Source: Hyphomicrobiales bacterium (GTDB lineage: Bacteria > Pseudomonadota > Alphaproteobacteria > Rhizobiales > Phreatobacteraceae). Taken from it: DNA of 64,000 nucleotides. The notes beneath the pieces are model-generated. The model was given only the letters and a program-made list of their open reading frames with translations. It was not told where the DNA came from and searched no databases. Made by a program: the position numbers and the translations under genes. Below, piece by piece: positions 17,366 through 25,104 of this stretch. The DNA lies in contig JAFKKV010000013.1 in assembly GCA_017304475.1 (NCBI GenBank), forward strand, positions 1-64,000, given 5' to 3'. Positions within the stretch are counted from its first letter, which is position 1; every line of letters begins with the position of its first letter.

Positions 17366-18793
17366 TCAGAGCTGCGGATAGAGGTGGCTCCAGGGCCGGG
17401 CCTCTTCGATCTCCGCCGCCAGGCGGAACAGCACGGCTTCGGCGCCGAGCCGCGCGGCGATCTGGATGCCGACCGGCAGGCCTTCGGCCGTCACCGCGAA
17501 GGGCACGCTGGCCGCGGGGATGCCGGTGACATTGGCGGGCGCGGTGAAGGCAAAGGATGCGATGACGCGCCTGAAGGCCTCGGCGCCGCCGACCGTGGCC
17601 GCGTCGTAATGGCCGAGCCTGGGCGGCGGGAAGGCCAATGTCGGCGTCAGCCAGACATCGTGGCTCTCCAGGAACCGGCCGAGCGTCCGCGTCAGCCCCT
17701 GAAAGGTGACGAGGTCGCCGATATAGTCGAAGGCCAGGCGCTGGCGTCCGAGCTCGACGAGATATTGGTTGAGCGGTTCCAGACCGGAGGCGAGATCGTC
17801 GATGGTGACACCGCGGGCCGCGGCGGTCGCCGCCATGGCCCGGGTCACCGTCAGCGGCCAGAAATGGGTCAATGCCGTCCGGAACGCCTCGCCATTGATG
17901 ACGGGCGCCGTCCATTCGACTTGATGGCCGAGAGCTTCGAGCAGGCTGGCGGCCTCGCGCACCGCGGCCCGGCAGGCCGGGTCGACGTCGACCGCGAACA
18001 AGGCCTCGTCCGAAACCGCGATGCGCAGCGGCCGGTCGCGCCGGCCAAGCGCCGCCAGGAAGGTGCCGTCGGCCGGCGGCGCCACATAGGGGTCGCCGGC
18101 GAGCGCGCCATGGGTGGCGTCGAGCACGGCCGCGCTGTCGCGGACCGAGCGCGACACCACATGCTCGGCGGTGATACCGCCCATGGATTCGCCGACATCC
18201 GGGCCGAGGGTGATCCGGCCGCGCGACGGCTTCAGGCCGAACAGGCCGCAGGACGAGGCAGGGATGCGGGTCGAGCCGGCGCCGTCATTGGCATGGGCCA
18301 CCTGGACCAGGCCGGCCGCGACCGCCGCGGCCGCACCGCCGCTCGACCCGCCCGCCGAATGGCCTGATGCCCAGGGGTTGCGGGTCGGGCCGTGGAGTAC
18401 CGGCTCGGTCGTGCCGATCGTCACCATCTCCGGCACATTGGTCTTGCCGGCCAGGACGAAGCCGGCCTGCCGGTAGCGCCGCGTCAATTCGCTGTCATGG
18501 TCGATGATGTTGTCGCGGAACAGCCGCGACCCATTGGTGGTCGCCGTGCCCGCGACATGGCAGTAAAAGTCCTTCACCAGGAAGGGCACGCCACGGAATG
18601 GCCCTTCCGGCAGGCCCCGCGCGATCGCATCGCGCGCCTGGTCGAACAGGGTCATCGTCACTGCGTTGACGGTGGGGTTGATCCGCTCGATACGGCGGAT
18701 CGTCTCGTCCAGAAGCTCGCCCGGCGAGACCTCGCCCGCGGCGACCAGCGCCGCCTGGCCGAGCGCGTCGCAATGGCCCAATTGATCGCTCAT
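17366..18793 (-). CDS. Amidase-signature hydrolase (6-aminohexanoate-cyclic-dimer hydrolase-like)
   Basis: A 475-residue amidase-signature enzyme. The Ser-cisSer-Lys triad is visible: K74 in LVKDFYC, cis-Ser S150 in GHSAGGSSGG, and nucleophile S174 in AHANDGAGSTRIPAS. The GHSAGGSSGG plus AHANDG combination resembles the NylA type, known to open cyclic amides of 6-aminohexanoate, more than GatA or indoleacetamide hydrolases; this is by memory of the motif and not by alignment. The ATG at 18793 has AGGGA 8 bases upstream. Sandwiched between RidA and an AroE-like gene, it probably cleaves an amide in the imported compound. Confidence 0.88.
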   Translation of the reverse strand: MSDQLGHCDALGQAALVAAGEVSPGELLDETIRRIERINPTVNAVTMTLFDQARDAIARGLPEGPFRGVPFLVKDFYCHVAGTATTNGSRLFRDNIIDHDSELTRRYRQAGFVLAGKTNVPEMVTIGTTEPVLHGPTRNPWASGHSAGGSSGGAAAAVAAGLVQVAHANDGAGSTRIPASSCGLFGLKPSRGRITLGPDVGESMGGITAEHVVSRSVRDSAAVLDATHGALAGDPYVAPPADGTFLAALGRRDRPLRIAVSDEALFAVDVDPACRAAVREAASLLEALGHQVEWTAPVINGEAFRTALTHFWPLTVTRAMAATAAARGVTIDDLASGLEPLNQYLVELGRQRLAFDYIGDLVTFQGLTRTLGRFLESHDVWLTPTLAFPPPRLGHYDAATVGGAEAFRRVIASFAFTAPANVTGIPAASVPFAVTAEGLPVGIQIAARLGAEAVLFRLAAEIEEARPWSHLYPQL

Positions 18794-18821
18794 CTCGATG
18801 ATCCCTGCCGGTCCGGTCTCG

Positions 18822-19208
18822 TCAATCCTTGCGGGCCGCGACGCCATCGACCTCCAGGCGCCAGCTCTCCTGGCCGAGCGCTGCGACCAGGACCAGCGAC
18901 AGGGCCGGCGCGGGCGTGCCCAGGACCCGGTCGCGCACGGCGCGGATCGCCGGCAGGTCGGTGCGCGACACCACGAAGAAGTTCAGCTTGACCAGGTCCT
19001 TCAGGGTCATCCCGGCCTTGGCCAGCACCCGTTCGATATTGGCGAAGATCAGTTCGGTCTGCTCCTCCGCCGTTTCGCCGACCCGGCCGTCCGGGTGGAC
19101 GCCGACCTGGCCGGCGATCGACAGGATCCGCGCAGCCGGCGGAATTTCAACGGCATGGCTGTAATTGCCGAAGGGCGGAGCGATATCGTCGGCGATCAGA
19201 TGTTTCAT
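18822..19208 (-). CDS. RidA/YjgF-family protein
   Basis: A 128-residue RidA-like protein. Members of the RidA group hydrolyse reactive enamines/imines released by PLP enzymes or amine oxidation. The arginine that binds the substrate carboxylate in true RidA (position near 105) is not obvious here: the C-terminal segment reads LVLVAALGQESWRLEVDGVAA, which is closer to the Rid1-7 type paralogues. A ribosome binding site (AGGACG) precedes the ATG. Its place in an operon with an aminotransferase and amidase fits removal of an enamine intermediate. Confidence 0.85.
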   Translation of the reverse strand: MKHLIADDIAPPFGNYSHAVEIPPAARILSIAGQVGVHPDGRVGETAEEQTELIFANIERVLAKAGMTLKDLVKLNFFVVSRTDLPAIRAVRDRVLGTPAPALSLVLVAALGQESWRLEVDGVAARKD

Positions 19209-19253
19209 GGTCGGGCGTCCTGTCGAAATCTGGAAAAGGAAATGAGCCGCCGG

Positions 19254-20309
19254 TCAGCCGGCGTCGGGACCCGGCGGAACCGCGTGCCGGGCGACGAAGC
19301 CCGCCAGGAATTCGCCGAGTGAACGCCCGATGGTCGCGATGTTGTAGCCGCCCTCCTGGATCAGCGCGGTCGGCAGGTTGAGCGCGCCGAGCCGTTCGCC
19401 GATCCGTCGGAAGCCGTCATGGCTGACGCCGAGCCCCATGCTGGGATCCTCGGCATGGGCATCGAGCCCGAGCGACACGACCAGCGCATCCGGCACGAAG
19501 CGTTCGATGCGCCGGCAGGCCTGATCGAGGGCCTGCAGATAGGCCGTGTCGTCGGCGCCGGCGGCGAGCGGCAGATTGAGGTTGTAGCCGAGCCCCTCGC
19601 CGGCTCCGCGCTCGTGTCCATGACCGACGAAATAGGGATGATAATCGGTCGGGTCGCGATGCAGCGAGACGAACAGGACGTCGGAGCGGTGATAGAAAAT
19701 CCCCTGCGTGCCGTTGCCGTGATGCACGTCGACATCGATCAGCGCGACGCGCTGGACCTTGCGGCGGAAATATTGGGCCGCGATCGCCGCATTGTTCAGA
19801 TAGGTCGCGCCGCCGCCCATGTCGCGATAGGCATGATGGCCGGAGGGCCGGCAGAGCGCATAGACCACCGGCTCGCCGGCCAGGACGCGATGGGCGGCAT
19901 CGGCCGCCAGATTGGCCGACGCGACCGCCGCCTCGTACGTGCCCGGCCCGATCGGCGCCAGCTGGTCATGCATGTGATAGCCGGCGCGCCCGACGATCGA
20001 GGTCGGATAGCCACCGACCATGTCGCGCACCGGGAAGATATTGGCGAAGACGTTCGGGGACGCACCCTCCAGGCGGCTCCACTCGGCATGAGCGACCGCC
20101 AGAAAATCGAGATATTCGGGCGAGTGAACGGCGGCGATCGGCGCAAGGCCGTGCTGGTTCGCCGGGACCTGGCGATGACCGGCGGCAAGTGCTGCCTCGC
20201 GCAGCACGTCGACGCGCTCGGGCAGGTCGCGGCCCGGCCGATAGACCCCGAGCCGCATCACGTCGCCCGGCACGTGCAAGACATGCTTGTCGGAATGGAG
20301 AATATGCAT
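19254..20309 (-). CDS. Acetylpolyamine amidohydrolase / class II histone-deacetylase-fold deacetylase
   Basis: A 351-residue zinc amidohydrolase of the histone deacetylase superfamily, close in length and layout to bacterial acetylpolyamine amidohydrolases. Active-site elements are RPSGHHA at 154-160 (tandem His pair), DVDVHHGNG at 192-200 with zinc ligands D194 and H196, and the third ligand D283 in SLGLDAHAEDP. EGGYN near 335 holds the glycine-rich loop. By family it removes an acetyl or similar acyl group from an amine. GAGGAG precedes the ATG. It sits 33 bases after the E2 gene within the leftward operon. Confidence 0.9.
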   Translation of the reverse strand: MHILHSDKHVLHVPGDVMRLGVYRPGRDLPERVDVLREAALAAGHRQVPANQHGLAPIAAVHSPEYLDFLAVAHAEWSRLEGASPNVFANIFPVRDMVGGYPTSIVGRAGYHMHDQLAPIGPGTYEAAVASANLAADAAHRVLAGEPVVYALCRPSGHHAYRDMGGGATYLNNAAIAAQYFRRKVQRVALIDVDVHHGNGTQGIFYHRSDVLFVSLHRDPTDYHPYFVGHGHERGAGEGLGYNLNLPLAAGADDTAYLQALDQACRRIERFVPDALVVSLGLDAHAEDPSMGLGVSHDGFRRIGERLGALNLPTALIQEGGYNIATIGRSLGEFLAGFVARHAVPPGPDAG

Positions 20310-20342
20310 GGTTCGTCTCCTCGTCCTGGTCGGCGCGCCTGA

Positions 20343-21332
20343 TCACACCAGCATGGTCAAGGGCGCCTGGATCAGGCCCTTGAATTCGGACAGCCAGCGG
20401 GCCGCGACCGCGCCGTCGATCGCCCGGTGATCGATCGACAGGGTCACGCTGGCCACCTGGTTCTCGCTGACGATGCCATCATCCAGCCGCAGCTGCCGGT
20501 GCGCCTCCCCCACCGCCAGGATGGCCGCCTGCGGCGGACGGACGATCGCGGTGAACTGGCGCACGCCGCGCATGCCGAGATTGGTTACAGTCATCGCGCC
20601 GCCCGGCTCGTCGATGGGCGCGAGCCGCCCCGTGCGAGCCTGTGCGGCAAGGCCGCGGATCTCGGCGGAGATGACCGATAGCGGCTTGCTTCCGGCATCG
20701 CGCACGACTGGTACGATGAACCCCGCCTCGGTCGCGATCGCCACGGCGATATCGGCGCGCTCGAGCCGCTGCAGCGCCGTCTCGGTCCACATGACGTGGA
20801 ACTCCGGCACCCGCAGCAGGGCCACCGCCGTGGCGCGCACGATGAAATCGTTGATCGACAGCCTGGCCTCGGCGGCGCGGCCGGCATTGAGCCTCGCGCG
20901 CAGGGCGAGAAGCGCGTCCAGGTCGCAATCGGCCATGAACGAGACATGCGGAACGTCGCGCTGGCCTGCCGAGAGCAGCGACGCATTGGCCGGGTGCCGT
21001 GCCGTGTGCGGCACCGCCTGATGCGGAATTTCGTCGGCCGGCAGCGGCACCCGCATGGACGAGCGCCCGGCTCCGTCGGATGCGGCCAGAGGCGTGGTCC
21101 GCGCGACCTCGCTGGAGGTCTCGACGTCCCGGCTGACGATGCGGCCGCGCGGGCCGCTGCCGCGCAAGCTCGCCAGATCGATGCCGCGATCGCGGGCCAG
21201 CCGGCGCGCCAGCGGCGTGGCGAACATGCGTGGACCATCACCCGGCGCCATTGAGCGCGCGGCGCCGGACGCGGACGCAATGGGACGGCGCGCGGCCAGC
21301 TCCGTCCTGCTGGTTGCCGGAATGGAAACCAT
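20343..21332 (-). CDS. 2-oxoacid dehydrogenase E2 acyltransferase lacking a lipoyl domain
   Basis: A 329-residue protein with a peripheral-subunit-binding domain at about 37-70 (ATPLARRLARDRGIDLASLR, GSGPRGRIVSRDV) and the E2 catalytic acyltransferase domain at about 95-329, including the active-site DHRAIDG at 301-307 (H302, D306). The N-terminal lipoyl domain that normally carries the acyl group is absent; only about 35 low-complexity residues precede the binding domain, and upstream bases belong to the E1 gene. The ATG at 21332 is 4 bases past the E1 stop. How acyl groups reach it is an open question: a lipoyl protein encoded elsewhere, or a different donor. Confidence 0.88.
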   Translation of the reverse strand: MVSIPATSRTELAARRPIASASGAARSMAPGDGPRMFATPLARRLARDRGIDLASLRGSGPRGRIVSRDVETSSEVARTTPLAASDGAGRSSMRVPLPADEIPHQAVPHTARHPANASLLSAGQRDVPHVSFMADCDLDALLALRARLNAGRAAEARLSINDFIVRATAVALLRVPEFHVMWTETALQRLERADIAVAIATEAGFIVPVVRDAGSKPLSVISAEIRGLAAQARTGRLAPIDEPGGAMTVTNLGMRGVRQFTAIVRPPQAAILAVGEAHRQLRLDDGIVSENQVASVTLSIDHRAIDGAVAARWLSEFKGLIQAPLTMLV

Positions 21333-21336
21333 GGCG

Positions 21337-23511
21337 TCAGGCCTGGGGTTCGAGCATGTCGGCCAGGGTCCGGACAATCTCCGCCGTGCCGGCAAAGGCG
21401 GCCCGTTCGAGAACCTTGGAAATGCTCGGCGAGGCTTCGCCGCCGGTCACCCGTTCGATCGGGTGGTCGAGCCAGTCGAAGAAGCGGCGCTGGATCTCGT
21501 CGGCGAGCCAGGCCCCGTAGGAGGTGCCGCGCGCGCCCTGCTCGACGATGACGACGCGATTGGTCTTGACGATGGAGCGGCCAATCGTCTCCCAATCGAG
21601 CCCGGCGCGATCGAGCGTGCGCAGATCGATGACCTCGATATCGGCGCCAAGCTCGTCGACCGCTTCCAGCGTCCGCTTGACCATGCCGAGATAGGTCAGC
21701 GCGGTGGCCCGGCTGCCGACGCGGCGAATGGCGGCCTTGCCGAAGGGAATGAGATAGTCGAGATCCTCGGCCGGCGCCGGTCCGCTGGCGCCGTAGAGAT
21801 CGACATGTTCGATGACCAGAACCGGGTCCTTGCAGGCCAGCGCCGTGTTCATCAGCCCGACATAGTCGAACGGCGTCGAAGGCGCGACGATGCGCCAGCC
21901 GGGCGCGGTCGCGAACAGGCCGGCGGGGTCCATGGAATGCTGCGAGCCATAGCCGGTGCCCATCGCCACCTTGGTGCGCAGCACCAGCGGCACGGCGAGA
22001 TCGCCGCCGAACATGTGGCGCGCCTTGCCGATCTGGTTGAACACCTGGTCGGCCGCGACCCACATGAAATCCGGATACATGAACTCGACGATCGGCTTGT
22101 AGCGGCCGTCCATGGCGATGCCGCCGCCGAGCCCGCAAAAGGCGTTCTCGCTGATCGGGGTGCCGAGCACCCGGTCGGGAAACCGGTCCTTCAGGTCGCG
22201 CGTCGCGCCATTGGTGCCGCCCTTCAGGCGATGAATGTCCTCACCGAGCACGACCACGCCCGGATCCGTCTCCATGCGCCTTGCGATGACGTCTGCGATG
22301 ACATCGACAAACCTGCGTTCCGTGATGCGGCCCGTGAAGGTTTCGAGTTCGCTTGTCCGGGCGCCGGCGAGTTCGGCGAGATCACCGCGAATGCCGACGT
22401 CGCGGAAATCGGCCGACGGCCAGAGCTCATCGGGAATACGGCGCCGATTGCCGGCGGTCAGTTCAGTCAGCTCGCTGGCAAGCTCCGCCATCAGCGCCTG
22501 GCTCCGGTCGCGCAGATCGGCGACCTGCCCCTCGGTGACCAGTGACAGCGCGATCATCTCGCGGGCCGCGTGGTCCAGGGGATCGCGCAGGCGCCAGCTC
22601 GCCTCCTCGTCCTTGGAGCGATAGCCGAAGGCGCTGCCCGGAAAGGCGCCGTTCTGGTGGAAATAGCGATAGACCTCGGCCTCGACGATGGTCGGACCGG
22701 CGCCGGAACGCATATGCGCGACCGCCGCCTTCATGGCGAGGTGAACCGCCAGCGGGTTCATGCCGTCGACACGCCAGGCGGGAATGCCGAAGGCCTGGCC
22801 GCGCGACGACAGGCGCGGTTCGGCGGTGGATTCGCCAACCGTGGTGGCCACCGCATAGCCGTTGTTCTCGATGAAGAAACACAGCGGCAGCTTCCAGGCG
22901 GCGGCGAGATTCATGGTCTCCAGCACCGAGCCGATATTGACCGCGCCGTCACCGAAATAGGTCACCGCCACCGTATCGGTGCCGGCCTGCTTGTGCGCCC
23001 AGGCAGCCCCTGCAGCCAAGGGCACGCCACCGCCGACAATGGCATTGGTGCCGAGCACGCCGGCCTCCGCCCAACGCAGATGCATCGAGCCGCCGCGCCC
23101 CCGGCAGAAGCCCTGGGCCAGCCCCATGATCTCGGCCAGCGACCGCTTCATCAGGTCGCGGATCGGTCCGCGAAACGACCCCTGCGGGTCAAGGCCATCG
23201 GGTGCCACCTGCAGCAGCGACTTGGCCAGGAACTGGTGATGGCCGCGATGGGATCCATTGATCTGGTCGTCGGTCCGCAAGGCCAGAATGGATCCGACTG
23301 CCCCACCTTCCTGTCCGATGGAGGAATGCGCGGGCCCATGGACCAGCCCCTCGCCGGCCAATTGCAGGACCGCCTCCTCGAAGGCCCTGATCAGGTGCAG
23401 CTGGGTCAGCGCCGTCTTCAGCGTCGCCCCATCCGCCTTGGACCAGTCGGCCTTCGAGGCTTCGAAGCCGATCCAGGGCGCCTCGCTGCGCATCGTCGTC
23501 GATCTTGCCAT
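21337..23511 (-). CDS. Fused 2-oxoacid dehydrogenase E1 (alpha and beta subunits in one chain)
   Basis: A 724-residue thiamine-diphosphate enzyme that decarboxylates a 2-oxoacid. Residues 1 to about 365 are the E1-alpha part, with the thiamine-diphosphate motif GDGAVN at 187-192 ending in ENN at 215-217. Residues from about 395 to the end are the E1-beta part (FVDVIADVIARRMETDP, then VLGEDI). Acetoin, pyruvate and branched-chain E1 enzymes usually keep these as two genes. Several in-frame starts exist (23637, 23529, 23511); I chose 23511, which lies downstream of a good promoter at 23572-23600. It is the first gene of the operon; no E3 gene is present in the window. Confidence 0.9.
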   Translation of the reverse strand: MARSTTMRSEAPWIGFEASKADWSKADGATLKTALTQLHLIRAFEEAVLQLAGEGLVHGPAHSSIGQEGGAVGSILALRTDDQINGSHRGHHQFLAKSLLQVAPDGLDPQGSFRGPIRDLMKRSLAEIMGLAQGFCRGRGGSMHLRWAEAGVLGTNAIVGGGVPLAAGAAWAHKQAGTDTVAVTYFGDGAVNIGSVLETMNLAAAWKLPLCFFIENNGYAVATTVGESTAEPRLSSRGQAFGIPAWRVDGMNPLAVHLAMKAAVAHMRSGAGPTIVEAEVYRYFHQNGAFPGSAFGYRSKDEEASWRLRDPLDHAAREMIALSLVTEGQVADLRDRSQALMAELASELTELTAGNRRRIPDELWPSADFRDVGIRGDLAELAGARTSELETFTGRITERRFVDVIADVIARRMETDPGVVVLGEDIHRLKGGTNGATRDLKDRFPDRVLGTPISENAFCGLGGGIAMDGRYKPIVEFMYPDFMWVAADQVFNQIGKARHMFGGDLAVPLVLRTKVAMGTGYGSQHSMDPAGLFATAPGWRIVAPSTPFDYVGLMNTALACKDPVLVIEHVDLYGASGPAPAEDLDYLIPFGKAAIRRVGSRATALTYLGMVKRTLEAVDELGADIEVIDLRTLDRAGLDWETIGRSIVKTNRVVIVEQGARGTSYGAWLADEIQRRFFDWLDHPIERVTGGEASPSISKVLERAAFAGTAEIVRTLADMLEPQA

Positions 23512-23571
23512 CGCGGCCCCCGAGAACATCCCTGCGCGGCGAACGGCCGAGCGCATGTCATTGGGCGACAG

Positions 23572-23600
23572 GGATAGCCAGGCAAAGGCCGCCTTGTCAA
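23572..23600 (-). promoter_or_regulatory. Sigma-70-type promoter for the E1 operon
   Basis: On the minus strand TTGACA (23600-23595) is separated by exactly 17 bases from CTATCC (23577-23572), a good alphaproteobacterial housekeeping promoter. It points at the E1 gene 60 bases downstream. A GGATCC-centred palindrome touches the upstream side of the -35 box. Confidence 0.65.
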
Positions 23601-23602
23601 GC

Positions 23603-23616
23603 CAATGGATCCAATG
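23603..23616. promoter_or_regulatory. Putative GntR operator O1
   Basis: CAATGGATCCAATG, centred on GGATCC (23607-23612). Together with the adjoining -35 box, 20 of 21 bases (23595-23615) match the block before the ABC-transporter operon (30436-30456). The location suits control by the FadR-type regulator encoded at 24334; the assignment is inferred from position and repetition. Confidence 0.6.
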
Positions 23617-23628
23617 ATGCATTTTTTC

Positions 23629-23668
23629 TTGCACCAATACCCATTTATTGGATTATATGGATCCAATC
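23629..23668 (+). promoter_or_regulatory. Divergent promoter and operator O2 for the VOC/gntR genes
   Basis: On the plus strand TTGCAC (23629-23634) and TTATAT (23653-23658) are 18 bases apart, a fair promoter for the VOC gene at 23713. A second GGATCC palindrome (23659-23664) directly follows the -10 box, and the larger inverted repeat ATTGGAT (23647-23653) / ATCCAAT (23661-23667) spans it. A repressor bound here would block this promoter. Confidence 0.5.
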
Positions 23669-23712
23669 ACAATCGACCTGTCACCTCGCCAACCCTCATC
23701 ACCGGAGCCGCC

Positions 23713-24288
23713 ATGCCCCAGGCACCATCAATACCGAACCCAATTGGGCCCACCCCCTCGCACGGCCTGCCGGGGCTTCGGGGCACCGAACATATCGGTT
23801 TCACCGTGCCCGACCTCGATCAGGCGATCGGCTTTTTCGTCGACGTCATCGGCTGCGAGCCGTTCTATGAACTGGGCCCGTTCAGTGCCGCGGATTCGTG
23901 GATGGCGGATCATCTCGACGTCCATCCGCGCGCGGTCATGAAGCGGCTGAAGTTCCTGCGGTGCCGCACGGGTCCGAATTTCGAGATCTTCGAATATGAC
24001 GCTCCCGACCAGAACCGCCGGCAGCCCAGGAATTCCGATGTGGGAGGGCATCACCTCGCCTTCTATGTCGACGATATCGCAGCTGCGGTCGACCATCTGA
24101 AGGCCCACGGCGTGCGCGTGCTCGGCGAGCCGACGGTGCGCGACAGCGGCCCCAGCGCCGGCCAGACCTGGGTGTATTTCCTGGCACCCTGGGGCATGCA
24201 GCTGGAGCTCGTGAGTTATCCCGCCGGCAAGGCCTATGAGCGCGACAGGCCGGAGCGGCTATGGCATCCTGCCCTCCCGCAGCTCTGA
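23713..24288 (+). CDS. VOC-superfamily (glyoxalase/dioxygenase-fold) protein
   Basis: A 191-residue vicinal-oxygen-chelate protein with two paired beta-alpha-beta modules. The first module opens with GTEHIGFTVPDLDQAIGFFV, the second with GGHHLAFYVDDI, and the last strand is WGMQLELVSYP. The His of EHIGF, His of GHHLAF and Glu of QLELV are at the usual metal-ligand positions, so an active metalloenzyme (lyase, isomerase or dioxygenase) is likely. GGAG lies 7 bases before the ATG at 23713. It is divergent from the E1 operon and 45 bases upstream of gntR, so it is part of the same regulated unit. Confidence 0.87.
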   Translation: MPQAPSIPNPIGPTPSHGLPGLRGTEHIGFTVPDLDQAIGFFVDVIGCEPFYELGPFSAADSWMADHLDVHPRAVMKRLKFLRCRTGPNFEIFEYDAPDQNRRQPRNSDVGGHHLAFYVDDIAAAVDHLKAHGVRVLGEPTVRDSGPSAGQTWVYFLAPWGMQLELVSYPAGKAYERDRPERLWHPALPQL

Positions 24289-24333
24289 CGGAGCCGCATG
24301 GCTCCACGATGAGCCTGTCCGGAATGTTTCTGC

Positions 24334-25059
24334 ATGACCGATTCGCCTGTTCCGACCTCTGATTTCGAGTCATCGGATCCGTCCGCCACCTCCCCGGTCG
24401 CCAGCGAGCGCGTGACCGCGGCCATTCGCGCGGCGATCCTCGGCGGCCGGTTCGCGCCGGGCTCGCGCATCCGGCAGGAAGAGCTCGCCGACGAGTTCGG
24501 CACCAGCCGCCTGCCGGTTCGCGAGGCACTGAAGCGCCTGGAAAGCGAAGGGCTGATCATCCTGGTGCCGAACAGCGGCGCCTGGGTCGCCAAGCTCGAC
24601 CTCGCCGAATGTATCGAGGTCTACAAGATGCGCGAGCGGCTCGAGCCGCTGGCGCTCGGTGAAGGGACACGCGCCCTGTCGGGTGAAGCCCTGGCGCGGA
24701 TGGAGGAACTCGCCGCGCTGATGGAGGAGACCGCCGACATCGAGGATTTCATCCGGCTCGACCGGGAATTCCACCTGATCAGCTATGGCCCGGCCGACAT
24801 GCCGAGGCTCAAGGGGATGATCGAGCGCTTCTGGAATTCGACCCAGCACTACCGGCGCGCCTTCGCGACAGTCATGGGCGTCGCCGGGCTCCATCTGGTC
24901 CATTACGAGCACCGGCTGCTGATCGAAGCCCTGAAGCGCCGCGACCCCGAGGAAGCCGAGCGCATTCTCTACGGCCATATCCGGCGCACCCGCCTGGAGC
25001 TCGAGCGCCACCAGGATATTTTCGAGACCAAGCCGCGTGGACGGAAAGCGGGGCGCTGA
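24334..25059 (+). CDS. GntR-family transcriptional regulator, FadR/VanR subgroup (FCD domain)
   Basis: A 241-residue regulator. The N-terminal winged helix-turn-helix has AIRAAILGGRFAPGSRIRQE and the recognition segment FGTSRLPVREALKRLESEG. The C-terminal helical FCD domain carries the metal/effector His set in DREFHLI, HYEHRLL and YGHIRRT. FCD regulators usually bind palindromic operators and release them on binding a carboxylate effector. It lies between the E1 operon and the importer operon, whose upstream regions share GGATCC palindromes, so it is the best candidate for controlling both. The ribosome binding site is weak, which fits translation coupled to the VOC gene. Confidence 0.92.
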   Translation: MTDSPVPTSDFESSDPSATSPVASERVTAAIRAAILGGRFAPGSRIRQEELADEFGTSRLPVREALKRLESEGLIILVPNSGAWVAKLDLAECIEVYKMRERLEPLALGEGTRALSGEALARMEELAALMEETADIEDFIRLDREFHLISYGPADMPRLKGMIERFWNSTQHYRRAFATVMGVAGLHLVHYEHRLLIEALKRRDPEEAERILYGHIRRTRLELERHQDIFETKPRGRKAGR

Positions 25060-25104
25060 CGCGCGCCGCTCCTTTGACCCGCGCCGGTTTCGCGCGCGCT
25101 CGCG

